Position numbers and translations under genes: made by a program. This document shows, piece by piece, positions 39,790 to 48,846 of a DNA stretch of 49,401 nucleotides. Within the stretch, counting starts at the first letter, position 1; each line of letters starts with the position of its first letter. This DNA comes from JAWXBK01 sp040878185 (GTDB taxonomy: Bacteria; Pseudomonadota; Alphaproteobacteria; Dongiales; Dongiaceae). The notes under the pieces were generated by a model that searched no databases, was not told where the DNA came from, and was given only the letters and a program-made list of their open reading frames with translations. Location: the NCBI GenBank assembly GCA_040878185.1, contig JBBDMS010000062.1:1-49401 (forward strand), in the 5' to 3' direction.

Positions 39790-41343
39790 ATGACCGACAG
39801 GACCGACAAGAACCGCGTCATCATTTTCGACACCACCATGCGCGACGGCGAGCAATCGCCGGGCGCCTCGATGTCGCTCGACGAAAAACAGCGCATTGCC
39901 GCCGCCCTGGAAGATTTGGGTGTCGACGTGATCGAAGCCGGTTTTCCGATCGCCTCGAACGGCGATTTCGAAGCGGTGAAGACTATCGCTGCCCAGATTA
40001 CCGAATGTTCCGTGGCCGGGCTCGCCCGCGCCTCGCGCAAAGACATCGACCGCGCCTGGGAAGCCCTGCAGGACGCCAAGCGCCCGCGGATCCACACTTT
40101 CCTCTCGACCAGCCCGCTGCACATGAAGTTCAAGCTGCAGATGGAGCCCGAGCAGGTCCACCAGGCGATCGTCGACAGCGTCTCGTACGCGCGCAATCTG
40201 TGCGACGACGTCGAATGGTCGCCCGAGGACGGTTCGCGCAGCGAGGCGGATTTCCTCTGCCGCTGCGTCGAGAGCGCGATCAAAGCCGGCGCCTCGACGA
40301 TCAACATTCCCGATACGGTCGGCTATGCGATTCCGTCGGAATTCGCCGCGCTGATCGAGATGCTGATGAATCGCGTGCCGAACATCGACAAGGCGCGGAT
40401 CTCGGTCCATTGCCACAACGATCTCGGTCTCGCGGTCGCCAATTCGCTGGCCGCGGTCAATGCCGGCGCGCGGCAGGTCGAATGCACGATCAACGGGCTC
40501 GGCGAGCGGGCCGGCAATGCTGCGCTCGAGGAAGTCGTGATGGCGCTCAAGACGCGCCAGGATCTGATGCCCTACCATACCGGGGTCAAGACCGAGGCGA
40601 TTACCAAGGCTTCGCGGCTGGTTTCGGCGATCACCGGCTTTGTCGTACAGCCGAACAAGGCGATCGTCGGCGCCAACGCTTTCGCGCATGAATCGGGCAT
40701 CCACCAGGACGGCATGCTGAAACATGCCGGCACCTACGAGATCATGACGCCGGAATCGGTCGGGCTGAACCGCTCGACCCTGGTCATGGGCAAGCATTCC
40801 GGCCGCCATGCCTTCCGCACCAAGCTGAAGGAGCTCGGCTTCGAACTGGGCGACAATGCGCTCAACGATGCCTTCCAGCGTTTCAAGGATGTCGCCGACA
40901 AGAAGAAGGAAATCTTCGACGAGGACATCATCGCTTTGGTCGACGACGAGATCGCGCGCGGCAACGACCGCATCCGGTTCGTGTCGCTCCAGGTCGTCGC
41001 CGGCTCGAAGGGGCCGCAGCGGGCGGAACTCGAGATCGAGGTCGACGGCGCGCTGCGCTCGACGGTCGCGACCGGCGAGGGCCCGATCGACGCGATCTTC
41101 AAGGCGATCAAACAGATTTTTCCGCACGAAGCCCGGTTGCAGCTTTACCAGGTGAATGCGGTGACTGCCGGTACCGACGCGCAGGCCGAGGTGACGGTTC
41201 GACTCGAGGAAAACGGCAAGACCGTGAACGGGCAGGGGGCGGACACCGACACATTGGTCGCGTCCTGCAGGGCCTATCTCCATGCGCTCAACAAGCTCCT
41301 GGTGAAACGGCAGAAGACAGCGCCGGCGGCGATGACCGCATGA
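39790..41343 (+). CDS. leuA: 2-isopropylmalate synthase
   Basis: First committed enzyme of leucine synthesis; it condenses acetyl-CoA with 2-oxoisovalerate in the cytosol. The N-terminal HMGL-like TIM barrel shows TMRDGEQSPGASM and the metal-binding region CHNDLGLAVANSLAAVNAGARQVECTINGLGERAGN. Linker subdomains are followed by a C-terminal regulatory domain (about 385-505, RFVSLQVVAGSKGPQRAELEIEVDG), which gives leucine feedback inhibition. The length, 517 residues, is usual for the long-form LeuA. ATG 39790 has AAAGGG at 39777-39782; an in-frame TTG at 39772 is less likely. A candidate attenuator lies upstream. leuA is followed by mreB after 82 bp, without functional relation. Confidence 0.96.
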   Translation: MTDRTDKNRVIIFDTTMRDGEQSPGASMSLDEKQRIAAALEDLGVDVIEAGFPIASNGDFEAVKTIAAQITECSVAGLARASRKDIDRAWEALQDAKRPRIHTFLSTSPLHMKFKLQMEPEQVHQAIVDSVSYARNLCDDVEWSPEDGSRSEADFLCRCVESAIKAGASTINIPDTVGYAIPSEFAALIEMLMNRVPNIDKARISVHCHNDLGLAVANSLAAVNAGARQVECTINGLGERAGNAALEEVVMALKTRQDLMPYHTGVKTEAITKASRLVSAITGFVVQPNKAIVGANAFAHESGIHQDGMLKHAGTYEIMTPESVGLNRSTLVMGKHSGRHAFRTKLKELGFELGDNALNDAFQRFKDVADKKKEIFDEDIIALVDDEIARGNDRIRFVSLQVVAGSKGPQRAELEIEVDGALRSTVATGEGPIDAIFKAIKQIFPHEARLQLYQVNAVTAGTDAQAEVTVRLEENGKTVNGQGADTDTLVASCRAYLHALNKLLVKRQKTAPAAMTA

Positions 41344-41425
41344 GCGTTCGTTCGATCGATCTCGCCTCGATTTCGCCACGGTCGCATTCTATGGCCTGCC
41401 CACGCATCAACAGGGGTGAGTAACG

Positions 41426-42466
41426 ATGCTCGGCAGGATTTTGGGAATGCTCTCCGCCGATATGGCGATCGATCTCGGCACGGCGAACACGCTGGTTTAC
41501 GTCAAGGGCAGGGGCATCGTGCTTAACGAGCCCTCGGTCGTGGCGATTGCCGAGGTCAAGGGCAAGAAGCATGTTCTAGCGGTAGGGGACGAGGCAAAGA
41601 TGATGCTGGGCCGCACGCCCGGCAACATCACCGCCATCCGTCCTCTCCGCGACGGCGTGATCGCCGACTTCGAAGTCGCGGAAGAAATGATTAAGCATTT
41701 CATTCGCAAGGTGCATAACCGGCGCAGCTTCGCCTCGCCCCAGGTTATCGTCTGCGTGCCTTCGGGCTCGACGGCGGTCGAACGCCGCGCCATTCAGGAA
41801 TCGGCGGAAAGCGCCGGTGCCAGGCGGGTTTTCCTCATCGAGGAGCCGATGGCGGCGGCGATCGGCGCCGGGTTGCCGGTAACCGAACCGACCGGATCGA
41901 TGGTAGTGGATATCGGCGGCGGCACGACCGAGGTCGCGGTGCTCTCGCTCGGCGGCATCGTCTATTCGCGCTCGGTGCGCGTCGGCGGCGACAAGATGGA
42001 CGAGGCGATCATCGCCTATATCCGGCGCAATCATAATCTTCTGGTCGGCGAAGGTTCGGCCGAACGCATCAAGAAAGAAATCGGCTCCGCCTGTCCGCCG
42101 GAAGACGGCGATGGCCGCATCATGGAGATCAAGGGCCGCGATCTGATGAACGGCGTCCCGAAAGAGCTGGTCATCAGCGAACGGCAGATCGCGGAGAGTC
42201 TCGCGGAACCGGTCGGTGCGATCATCGAAGCGGTGAAAGTCGCGCTCGAACACACCGCGCCCGAACTCGCGGCCGACATTGTCGACAAGGGTATCGTGCT
42301 CACCGGTGGCGGCGCGCTGCTCGGCAATCTCGATTATGTGCTGCGCCACTCGACCGGTTTGCCGGTCTCGATCGCGGACGACCCGCTGACCTGTGTCGCG
42401 CTCGGCACCGGGCGCTGCCTCGAAGAGATGAAGACTCTAAAGAACGTATTGATCTCTACCTATTGA
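41426..42466 (+). CDS. mreB: Rod-shape-determining actin homologue MreB
   Basis: Bacterial actin of 346 residues that polymerises along the inner membrane and guides the elongation machinery. ATP-binding motifs of the actin fold are present: DLGTANTLVYVKGRGIVLNEPSVVA, VIVCVPSG, EEPMAAAIGAGL, VVDIGGGTTEVAVLSLGG and GIVLTGGGALLGNLD. The short N-terminus (MLGRILGMLSAD) is the usual amphipathic membrane-binding helix. AGGGGTGAG precedes the ATG. It begins the operon mreB-mreC-mreD-mrdA-rodA, all on the plus strand, with 147 bp before mreC. Confidence 0.97.
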   Translation: MLGRILGMLSADMAIDLGTANTLVYVKGRGIVLNEPSVVAIAEVKGKKHVLAVGDEAKMMLGRTPGNITAIRPLRDGVIADFEVAEEMIKHFIRKVHNRRSFASPQVIVCVPSGSTAVERRAIQESAESAGARRVFLIEEPMAAAIGAGLPVTEPTGSMVVDIGGGTTEVAVLSLGGIVYSRSVRVGGDKMDEAIIAYIRRNHNLLVGEGSAERIKKEIGSACPPEDGDGRIMEIKGRDLMNGVPKELVISERQIAESLAEPVGAIIEAVKVALEHTAPELAADIVDKGIVLTGGGALLGNLDYVLRHSTGLPVSIADDPLTCVALGTGRCLEEMKTLKNVLISTY

Positions 42467-42613
42467 TTCCATTAAATATTTTCCCGAGCCGCGGCGGCGG
42501 CCCGGAACCTGCTCCGAGTCGGCCTCCGAGACTACCGCGAACAGCGTAATGTTCGCGCGAAACCATATGGGCCCGAAGGCCGTTCGGACGACGCTTCGTC
42601 GCGAAGGGGAACG

Positions 42614-43489
42614 ATGGCGCGCAACCCAAGAAATGTTATGCGGATCGCCTCGCCGGTCCGCGCCTGGACGCAGCGATTCACCTACGTTCTGCTGGTCGGC
42701 GGTGCGTTCGCGCTGATGATGCTCGGCAAGACGGACGCGGTGCTGGTCGAGCGGTTGCGCACCCATGTGACCGACGCTTTGGCGCCGATCATGGCGGCGA
42801 TTGCTGAGCCGGTGGATGCGGTGGAGCGCGCCGTTGAGAACGCAAAACACCTAATAGAACTGCGCTCCAGGAACGCCGAACTGGTCCACGAACGCGACGC
42901 ACTCCTGCAATGGCAGGCCGTCGCGCGCAAGCTCGAAGCAGAAAACAGCCAGCTCAGGGCCATGCTCGGCATGGTCCCCGACCCCCAGACGACCTTCGTC
43001 ACGGCCCATGTGGTCGGCAACAGCGCCGGCGCCTTTGTGCGCGAGGTCCTGATCGCCGCCGGCGCCCGCGACGGCATCCTGAAGGGCCAGGCTGCGCTCA
43101 CCGGCGACGGCCTCGCCGGGCGCATCACGGAGGTCGGCGAGCGTTCCGCCCGCGTGCTGCTGCTGACCGACATCAATTCCCGCATTCCCGTGCTGCTCGA
43201 AGGCGCGCGCCATCGCGCGATCCTGGCCGGCGACAATTCGAACGAACCGCGGCTGCTCTATCTGCCGCCGGGTGCCGAACCGATGCCGGGCGACCGCATC
43301 GTGACCTCCGGCGATGGCGGCGTGTTTCCGGCCGGCCTGCCGATCGGCGTGATCGGCACGGTCGAGGAAGGCGTCGTCACCGTGCTGCCCTTCGTCGACT
43401 GGGACCGGCTCGAATATCTGCGCATCGTGAATTATGAGCTGGCCGGCGTGATCGCCGCGGACCGACCGGTCGACGGCGACGCGCGATGA
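42614..43489 (+). CDS. mreC: Rod-shape-determining protein MreC
   Basis: Inner-membrane protein of 291 residues that links MreB to PBP2 and RodA in the periplasm. One helix near residues 22-38 (FTYVLLVGGAFALMMLG) is followed by a coiled coil (about 60-115, AVENAKHLIELRSRNAELVHERDALLQWQAVARKLEAENSQLRAML) and the MreC beta domains (VVGNSAGAFVREVLIAAG, LTDINSRIPVLLEGARHRAILAGDN, VTSGDGGVFPAGLPIGVIG). GGGGAACG precedes the ATG. It overlaps mreD by 4 bp (ATGA at 43486-43489). The C-terminal tail after the domain is short in this homologue. Confidence 0.95.
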   Translation: MARNPRNVMRIASPVRAWTQRFTYVLLVGGAFALMMLGKTDAVLVERLRTHVTDALAPIMAAIAEPVDAVERAVENAKHLIELRSRNAELVHERDALLQWQAVARKLEAENSQLRAMLGMVPDPQTTFVTAHVVGNSAGAFVREVLIAAGARDGILKGQAALTGDGLAGRITEVGERSARVLLLTDINSRIPVLLEGARHRAILAGDNSNEPRLLYLPPGAEPMPGDRIVTSGDGGVFPAGLPIGVIGTVEEGVVTVLPFVDWDRLEYLRIVNYELAGVIAADRPVDGDAR

Positions 43490-44001
43490 AAGCGGGCTTC
43501 TGGCAGCGGCTGGATCTCTGGGCGCGACGGCTCGGCCCGTTCCTCTCGGCGCTGCTGCTGCTTCTGCTCGGCACCATTCCTCTGCGGCTGCCCTATCTCG
43601 GATCGATCACACCCGATTTCGCGATCATGGCGGTGTTCTTCTGGGCGGTGCACCGGCCGAGTTCGATGCCGGCGCCGGCCGTGTTCCTGCTCGGCGTGAT
43701 CAGCGACGTGCTCGGCGGCACGCCCTTCGGTGTCGGCGTGCTGGTGCTGCTGGTCGCCTACTGGGTCACGCGCAGCCAGCGCCGTCTCCTGATCGGGCAG
43801 CCGTTCATGGTCGTCTGGTGGGGCTTCGGGATGGTATCGGCCGGGGCGTTGATCCTCACCTGGCTGATCGTCTGTCTGCTCGCCGTCCAGTTCGTCAACC
43901 CGACGCCGGCTTTGTTCGCCTTTTTCCTCGGGCTCGCGCTCTATCCGATCGTCACGCAGCTCTTCACCGGAGCGCAGCGTCTGGTCGACGGGCGAACGTG
44001 A
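43486..44001 (+). CDS. mreD: Rod-shape-determining protein MreD
   Basis: Polytopic inner-membrane protein of 171 residues with about five helices (FLSALLLLLLGTIPLRLPYLG, PDFAIMAVFFWAVHRP, AVFLLGVISDVLGGTPFG, MVSAGALILTWLIVCLLAVQF and ALFAFFLGLALYPIV). This matches the MreD family in size and topology, and HRPSSMPAPAVFLLGVISDVLGGTPFG is its typical conserved centre. It overlaps mreC by 4 bp and ends one base before the mrdA start. It belongs to the elongation complex, and its exact molecular role is not settled. Confidence 0.92.
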   Translation: MKAGFWQRLDLWARRLGPFLSALLLLLLGTIPLRLPYLGSITPDFAIMAVFFWAVHRPSSMPAPAVFLLGVISDVLGGTPFGVGVLVLLVAYWVTRSQRRLLIGQPFMVVWWGFGMVSAGALILTWLIVCLLAVQFVNPTPALFAFFLGLALYPIVTQLFTGAQRLVDGRT

Positions 44002-44002
44002 C

Positions 44003-45880
44003 ATGCAGCAGAACCAGCAGGCTCATATTCGCCTGTTCACGCGCCGTGCCGCCCTTCTCGCGGGGCTGAAGCTGACGCTGCTCGGTACGCTGACCGGGCG
44101 GATGTATTACCTCCAGGTCGTCGACGCCGACAAATACGCAACGCTCGCCGAAGAGAATCGCATCAGCGTGCGCCTGCTCGCGCCGCTGCGCGGCCGCATC
44201 ACCGACCGGTTCGGCTATACGCTCGCGACCAACGACCAGAATTATCGCGTCGTCATCATCCCCGAGCAGACCGACGATCTCGAACAGACGCTGCGTATGC
44301 TCTCGCGTGTCTTGCCGGTCAGCGAGACCGACATCGCGCGCGTGTTGCGCGAGGCGGAGAAAAAGCGCGCCTTCGTGCCGATCACGGTTCGGGAAAATCT
44401 CGGTTGGGACGATGTCGCGCGGGTCGAGATCAACACGCCCGATTTGCCCGGCATCACGATCGAGGTCGAGCAGCGCCGCAACTATCCCTATGGCGGGCTT
44501 GCCGTGCATGTCCTCGGCTATGTCGCTGCAGTCTCCGAAGCCGACCTGACCGGCGATCCGCTGCTCGAGCTGCCGGGCTTTCGCATCGGCAAGACCGGCG
44601 TCGAGCGGCAGTACGACGAAAACCTGCGCGGTTCGGCCGGCACCAGCCATGTCGAGGTGAACGCGATCGGCCGGGTCATTCGCGAGCTGCAGCGCGAGGA
44701 AGGCGAGCCCGGCCACGATGTCGCCCTCACGATCGACATGGGCCTGCAGCATTACACGCAGCAGCGCCTCGCCGGCGAGCTGAGCGCGACGGCGGTCGTG
44801 CTCGACGTGACCAATGGCGAGGTGATGGCGCTCGCTTCCACACCCGCATTCGATCCGACCGTGTTCGATCGCGGCCTGTCGAACATCGAGTGGCAGGCCC
44901 TGGTCAACGACCCGCTGCATCCGCTCACCAACAAGGCGCTCAGCGGGCAATATGCGCCGGGTTCGACCTTCAAGATGATGGTGGCGCTGGCCGCGCTCGA
45001 ATCCGGTATGGGCCCCGATCACACCGTCTATTGCCCGGGCCATGTGAGCCTCGGCACCTCGCGCTTCCATTGCTGGAAAAAGGGCGGCCACGGCACGCTG
45101 GATATGCTTCGCGGCATTCAGAATTCCTGCGACGTGTATTTCTACGATGTCGCGCGGCGAGTCGGCATCGATGCGATCGCGGCCATGTCACGCCGTTTCG
45201 GGCTTGGCGGGGCGACCGGCATCGATCTGCCGGGTGAAAAGCCGGGTCTCATTCCGGATCGCAACTGGAAGCTCGGCGCGACCGGCGAGGCTTGGCAGCC
45301 CGGCGAATCGCTGGTCGCGGGTATCGGCCAGGGGTTCATTCTGACGACGCCATTGCAGCTCGCACTGATGACGGCGCGGATCGCCAATGGCGGGATCGGC
45401 ATCGTTCCGCGCTTGCGTCGCGATACGATCTTCCGGCCCGGGGATCCGGCTGCCGCGGCGGCGCCGGACACCGCCTCGCTCGGCATTTCACCCGACCATA
45501 TGTTCATCGTCCAGGAAGGCATGAACCTGGTGTCGAACGATCCGCGCGGCACAGCCTATCGCTCGCGCATCGAAATGCCGGGCATGGAACTCGCCGGCAA
45601 GACCGGCACCGCGCAGGTGCGCCGGATAACCGCAGCCGAGCGGGCGAGCGGCGTCATCGCGAACGAGGATCTGCCCTGGGAGCGCCGCGACCATGCGCTG
45701 TTCGTCGCCTTCGCGCCGGTCGCCGCGCCGCGCTATGCCTGCTCGGTCATCGTGCAACATGGCGGCGGCGGTTCGCGGTTCGCCGCACCGATCGCGCGCG
45801 ACATTCTGATCGAAACCCAGCTTCGCGACCCGGCGCGCCGCGTACCGGCGCCCCACATTGCTGCGGTGGGGCCGCGCTAG
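44003..45880 (+). CDS. mrdA: Penicillin-binding protein 2 (class B transpeptidase)
   Basis: Cell-elongation transpeptidase of 625 residues. A helix near residues 17-35 anchors it, the dimerisation domain is about 50-230 (RISVRLLAPLRGRITDRFGYTLATN), and the transpeptidase domain follows. The active serine S321 and K324 are in GSTFK, the second motif is SCD in QNSCDVYFYD, and the third is K533-T-G-T. RFGLGGATGIDLPGEKPG is typical of PBP2. It works with RodA, encoded 2 bp downstream, as the elongation peptidoglycan synthase. The start lies one base after the mreD stop. Confidence 0.96.
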   Translation: MQQNQQAHIRLFTRRAALLAGLKLTLLGTLTGRMYYLQVVDADKYATLAEENRISVRLLAPLRGRITDRFGYTLATNDQNYRVVIIPEQTDDLEQTLRMLSRVLPVSETDIARVLREAEKKRAFVPITVRENLGWDDVARVEINTPDLPGITIEVEQRRNYPYGGLAVHVLGYVAAVSEADLTGDPLLELPGFRIGKTGVERQYDENLRGSAGTSHVEVNAIGRVIRELQREEGEPGHDVALTIDMGLQHYTQQRLAGELSATAVVLDVTNGEVMALASTPAFDPTVFDRGLSNIEWQALVNDPLHPLTNKALSGQYAPGSTFKMMVALAALESGMGPDHTVYCPGHVSLGTSRFHCWKKGGHGTLDMLRGIQNSCDVYFYDVARRVGIDAIAAMSRRFGLGGATGIDLPGEKPGLIPDRNWKLGATGEAWQPGESLVAGIGQGFILTTPLQLALMTARIANGGIGIVPRLRRDTIFRPGDPAAAAAPDTASLGISPDHMFIVQEGMNLVSNDPRGTAYRSRIEMPGMELAGKTGTAQVRRITAAERASGVIANEDLPWERRDHALFVAFAPVAAPRYACSVIVQHGGGGSRFAAPIARDILIETQLRDPARRVPAPHIAAVGPR

Positions 45881-45882
45881 CC

Positions 45883-47046
45883 ATGGGCATGAAGCCGCGC
45901 ACGCTCGCCTCGAGCAATCAACCCGGCCGCATCTCGCTCGGCGAGAAGTTGCGCGACATGAGCTGGCTTCTGATCCTGCTGGTGACGGCGATTGCCAGCA
46001 TCGGCTTTGCGATGCTCTATTCGGCGGCCAATGCCAGCGTCGATCCCTGGATGTCGCGGCAGCTTGTCCGCTTCTGCGGCGGGCTCGTCATCATGTTCAT
46101 CGTCGCGCTGGTCGATATCCGCTTCTGGATGCGCCACGCCTACGCGATCTATCTCGTCGCCTTCGCGCTTCTGGTCTATGTCGAATTCGCCGGCGAGATC
46201 GGCATGGGCGCGCAGCGCTGGATCGATCTCAGGTTTTTCCAGCTCCAGCCGTCGGAGCTGATGAAGATCTCGATGGTGCTGGCGCTGGCACGCTATTTCC
46301 ACAGCCTCGATATGGACCAGGTGGCGCGCCCGCTGCCGCTCATTCCGCCGCTCGCCATGATTCTGGCACCGGCCGGCCTCGTGCTGGTGCAGCCCGACCT
46401 CGGCACCTCGGGCATGCTGATCATGGTCGGCGGGGCGATGTTCTTCGCCGCCGGCGTTCGGATCTGGAAGTTCGCGCTTGCCGCCGCCGGCGCGCTCGCG
46501 GCCATTCCCGTTGCCTGGAATTTCCTGCGCGACTACCAGCGCAACCGCGTGCTGACGTTCCTCGATCCCGAGAGCGATCCGCTCGGCTCAGGCTACCATA
46601 TCCTTCAGTCCAAGATCGCCTTCGGCTCTGGCGGCATCTTCGGCAAGGGGTTCCTCATGGGCACCCAGAGCCATCTCAGCTTCCTGCCCGAACGCCAGAC
46701 CGATTTCATCTTCACCATGCTGGCCGAGGAGTTCGGCATGCTCGGCGGACTCTGCCTGCTCGGGCTCTATCTGCTGGTGTTCGTCTATGGCTATGCGATC
46801 GCGCTTCGGGCGCGCAATCATTTCGGCCGGTTGCTGGCGATCGGGATCACGACCAATTTGTTCGTCTATGTGTTCATCAATGCGGCGATGGTGATGGGCC
46901 TCATTCCGGTCGTCGGCATTCCGATGCCGCTCATCTCCTATGGCGGCACGGCGATGCTCACCGTGCTGATCGGCATCGGGCTTCTGATGTCGGTCCATAT
47001 CCACCGCGACGTGCGGATCGGCCAGCGCGGCTACGGCGAGGACTAG
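45883..47046 (+). CDS. rodA: Rod-shape peptidoglycan glycosyltransferase RodA
   Basis: SEDS-family glycosyltransferase of 387 residues that polymerises lipid II together with PBP2. About ten membrane helices are visible. Conserved parts include GAQRWIDLRFFQLQPSELMKISMVLALARYF, the loop with the catalytic aspartate region (PESDPLGSGYHILQSKIAFGSGGIFGKGF, SHLSFLPERQTDFIFTMLAEEFG) and the end IPMPLISYGGTAMLTVLIGIGLLMSVHIHRDV. ATG 45883 lies 2 bp after the mrdA stop; a second ATG is at 45889. The gene is intact, but its last 260 bp are repeated about 2.07 kb downstream (48856-49115, about 94 % identical), suggesting that an element has inserted at its 3' end and that the present end may come from that element. 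Confidence 0.96.
   Translation: MGMKPRTLASSNQPGRISLGEKLRDMSWLLILLVTAIASIGFAMLYSAANASVDPWMSRQLVRFCGGLVIMFIVALVDIRFWMRHAYAIYLVAFALLVYVEFAGEIGMGAQRWIDLRFFQLQPSELMKISMVLALARYFHSLDMDQVARPLPLIPPLAMILAPAGLVLVQPDLGTSGMLIMVGGAMFFAAGVRIWKFALAAAGALAAIPVAWNFLRDYQRNRVLTFLDPESDPLGSGYHILQSKIAFGSGGIFGKGFLMGTQSHLSFLPERQTDFIFTMLAEEFGMLGGLCLLGLYLLVFVYGYAIALRARNHFGRLLAIGITTNLFVYVFINAAMVMGLIPVVGIPMPLISYGGTAMLTVLIGIGLLMSVHIHRDVRIGQRGYGED
46783..47042 (+). repeat. 3' end of rodA, left copy of a 260-bp direct repeat
   Basis: Aligns with 48856-49115 at a constant offset of 2073 bp with 16 differences by hand count. Ten of these fall in the first 37 bp, and the last 110 bp (46933-47042) are identical to 49006-49115. 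Nearly all differences are synonymous. Confidence 0.9.
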
Positions 47047-47386
47047 CATTTCGCCGGGCTGTTGGCCGAATGTCCCGCGGGCAGATGTTCGCTCTATTGT
47101 GCCGAACCGCTATGTCGCAAGCTTCGTACTCATACTCCTCAGAAGTTGCGAACCATCAGAAGATTTTCCGTGTTAACCAATTCTGATTTTGTCACGCCAA
47201 AATATCAACTCTGCGAGTGTGTTTGCATCAAACCCTCCGCGGCAAAGAGCAACACTACAAGGCCGTGTAGATCATTCATCACGGGGGAATCGAGCAGCGG
47301 CACTGGTTGTCACACGTAAAGATAGCGCCTAAAGTAGGTGCTCTGACAGATTTCATGGAATTGGCATTTTCAGGATATCAAGAATC
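47047..47386. other. Left non-coding part of the second AT-rich insertion
   Basis: The first 45 bp after the rodA stop are still G+C-rich; from about 47095 composition becomes visibly AT-richer. No convincing gene is present, and a short frame of 85 codons shows no domain. The DUF4041/GIY-YIG gene follows at 47387. No integrase attachment motif or tRNA fragment was seen. Confidence 0.55.
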
Positions 47387-48739
47387 ATGATCCAAACAAC
47401 TCCCAGAATGGCCGAACCTAGTGTATCGATACCGTGGTTTGGCGCTCGCAAAGTGGCGCGAAAGTTGTTTATGGAAGTTCAGAAACTACGTGTAGAGCGC
47501 GACGAAGCGTGCAGGCAACTCGAGAAACTTGGAGCTCTTACGGTCCTACAACTCGAAGGGCGTCGCATAGAGTTGGAGAAAGAGCTATCTGAGCAGGCTG
47601 CACGCTTTGCAGAAGCGAAATCGAAGGCGACATTCTCGTTGGACGAAATTCAAGAACAGCTCAAGCGCTCGCGTGAAGCTATTGTGGCCACCGACGATTT
47701 GGCACTACTCCAAGAAGCTGGTGTCTATCAGTACCGACACCCTTTGACAGACGCAGTGGCATACGAGAAAGAGCTTACCTCTATTGAGAGCCAAATTAAG
47801 GCAATGACAAGAAAGGACGGCGGCGCGGTGCTGGCGGCAACTAGTTGGACCGTTAACGGGTCAGCCGCCGAGGGTCGAGCAATGGTGCGCGATTTTTCTA
47901 AGCTGATGCTGCGAGCTTTCAATGCGGAAGCGGACAATCTTGTCAGGAGCCTCAAGCCATACAAACTTAGTGGAGCTCTTAGTCGCCTCAAGAAAGTAGC
48001 GGATACAATAGAGCGACTGGGAAAGACAATGCATATTCAAATTTCGACTCCTTACTATCAATTGCGAGCCCGGGAGTTGGAACTCACAGCAGATTTCTTG
48101 CAGAAGCAAGCCGAGGAAAAAGAAATTGAAAGGTTAGAGCGAGAGCGTCTTCGAGAAGAGCGCAAAGCTCAACAAGAAATTGAACGCGAGCGCGCGCGCC
48201 TTGAGAAAGAGAGGCAACATTACGAAAATGCCTTAGCAACATTGATGGGCAAGGGTGATGAGGCAGGTATATTGCGGTTACGGGAGCAACTTAACGAAGT
48301 CGATCGTGCAATCGAGAATGTCGACTATCGAGCAGCGAACATTCGCGCTGGTTATGTTTATCTGATTTCCAATATTGGGTCATTCGGCGAGAAGATGGTT
48401 AAGTTAGGTATGACCCGACGATTGGATCCCATGGATCGTATTCGCGAGCTTAGCGACGCATCAGTGCCGTTCAATTTCGATGTTCATGCTCTATTTTTTT
48501 CTAAAGATGCGGTCGGAATTGAAGCGGCAATGCACGAGCGCTTGGCAGATGTGCGTGTTAACGTCGTTAATCGCCGCCGTGAGTTTTTTCGAGTTTCACC
48601 GTTGGAAGTAAAACAGCACCTGTCCGACTTGGCCGGCGAGCTACTACAATTTCAAGAATTACCGGAAGCAATCGAGTACCGTCAGTGCCTGCGTGTCTTT
48701 GAAGAGAGAGGTGAGCGTGAGGCACAAAAGGAATTGTAA
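47387..48739 (+). CDS. DUF4041 protein with C-terminal GIY-YIG-like (T5orf172/MUG113) domain
   Basis: Protein of 450 residues with the layout of DUF4041 proteins known from phages and mobile regions. The N-terminal part has a coiled coil (about 25-65). A helical DUF4041 core is about 90-230 (SREAIVATDDLALLQEAGVYQYRHPLTDAVAYEKEL), and a second, highly charged coiled coil is about 235-300 (EEKEIERLERERLREERKA). The C-terminus (about 320-420) is GIY-YIG-like: GYVYLISNIGSFGEKMVKLGMT, then RIRELSDASVPFNFDVHALFF, EAAMHERLADVRVN and RREFFRV. Nuclease activity is inferred only. The gene is AT-richer than its neighbours and sits between rodA and a second copy of the rodA 3' end. It could drive that insertion, but it could equally be passenger cargo. 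No integrase, capsid or restriction gene is beside it. Confidence 0.82.
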   Translation: MIQTTPRMAEPSVSIPWFGARKVARKLFMEVQKLRVERDEACRQLEKLGALTVLQLEGRRIELEKELSEQAARFAEAKSKATFSLDEIQEQLKRSREAIVATDDLALLQEAGVYQYRHPLTDAVAYEKELTSIESQIKAMTRKDGGAVLAATSWTVNGSAAEGRAMVRDFSKLMLRAFNAEADNLVRSLKPYKLSGALSRLKKVADTIERLGKTMHIQISTPYYQLRARELELTADFLQKQAEEKEIERLERERLREERKAQQEIERERARLEKERQHYENALATLMGKGDEAGILRLREQLNEVDRAIENVDYRAANIRAGYVYLISNIGSFGEKMVKLGMTRRLDPMDRIRELSDASVPFNFDVHALFFSKDAVGIEAAMHERLADVRVNVVNRRREFFRVSPLEVKQHLSDLAGELLQFQELPEAIEYRQCLRVFEERGEREAQKEL

Positions 48740-48846
48740 CAGGTTTGTGCGGATTGCCGGGTTTTGACAAAGAGGCAGTTTTTGTTTCAAGTTGGATAAC
48801 TGTGGTTAGCCGCCGTCGTCGTCAACGGTAGAGTGCTTGTTGCAGC
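48740..48846. other. Right non-coding part of the second AT-rich insertion
   Basis: About 100 bp of lower G+C between the DUF4041 gene stop and the rodA 3' fragment. It holds GTTTTGACAAAGAGGCAGTTTTTGTTTCAAG but no recognisable gene. High G+C returns at the start of the rodA fragment. Confidence 0.5.
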
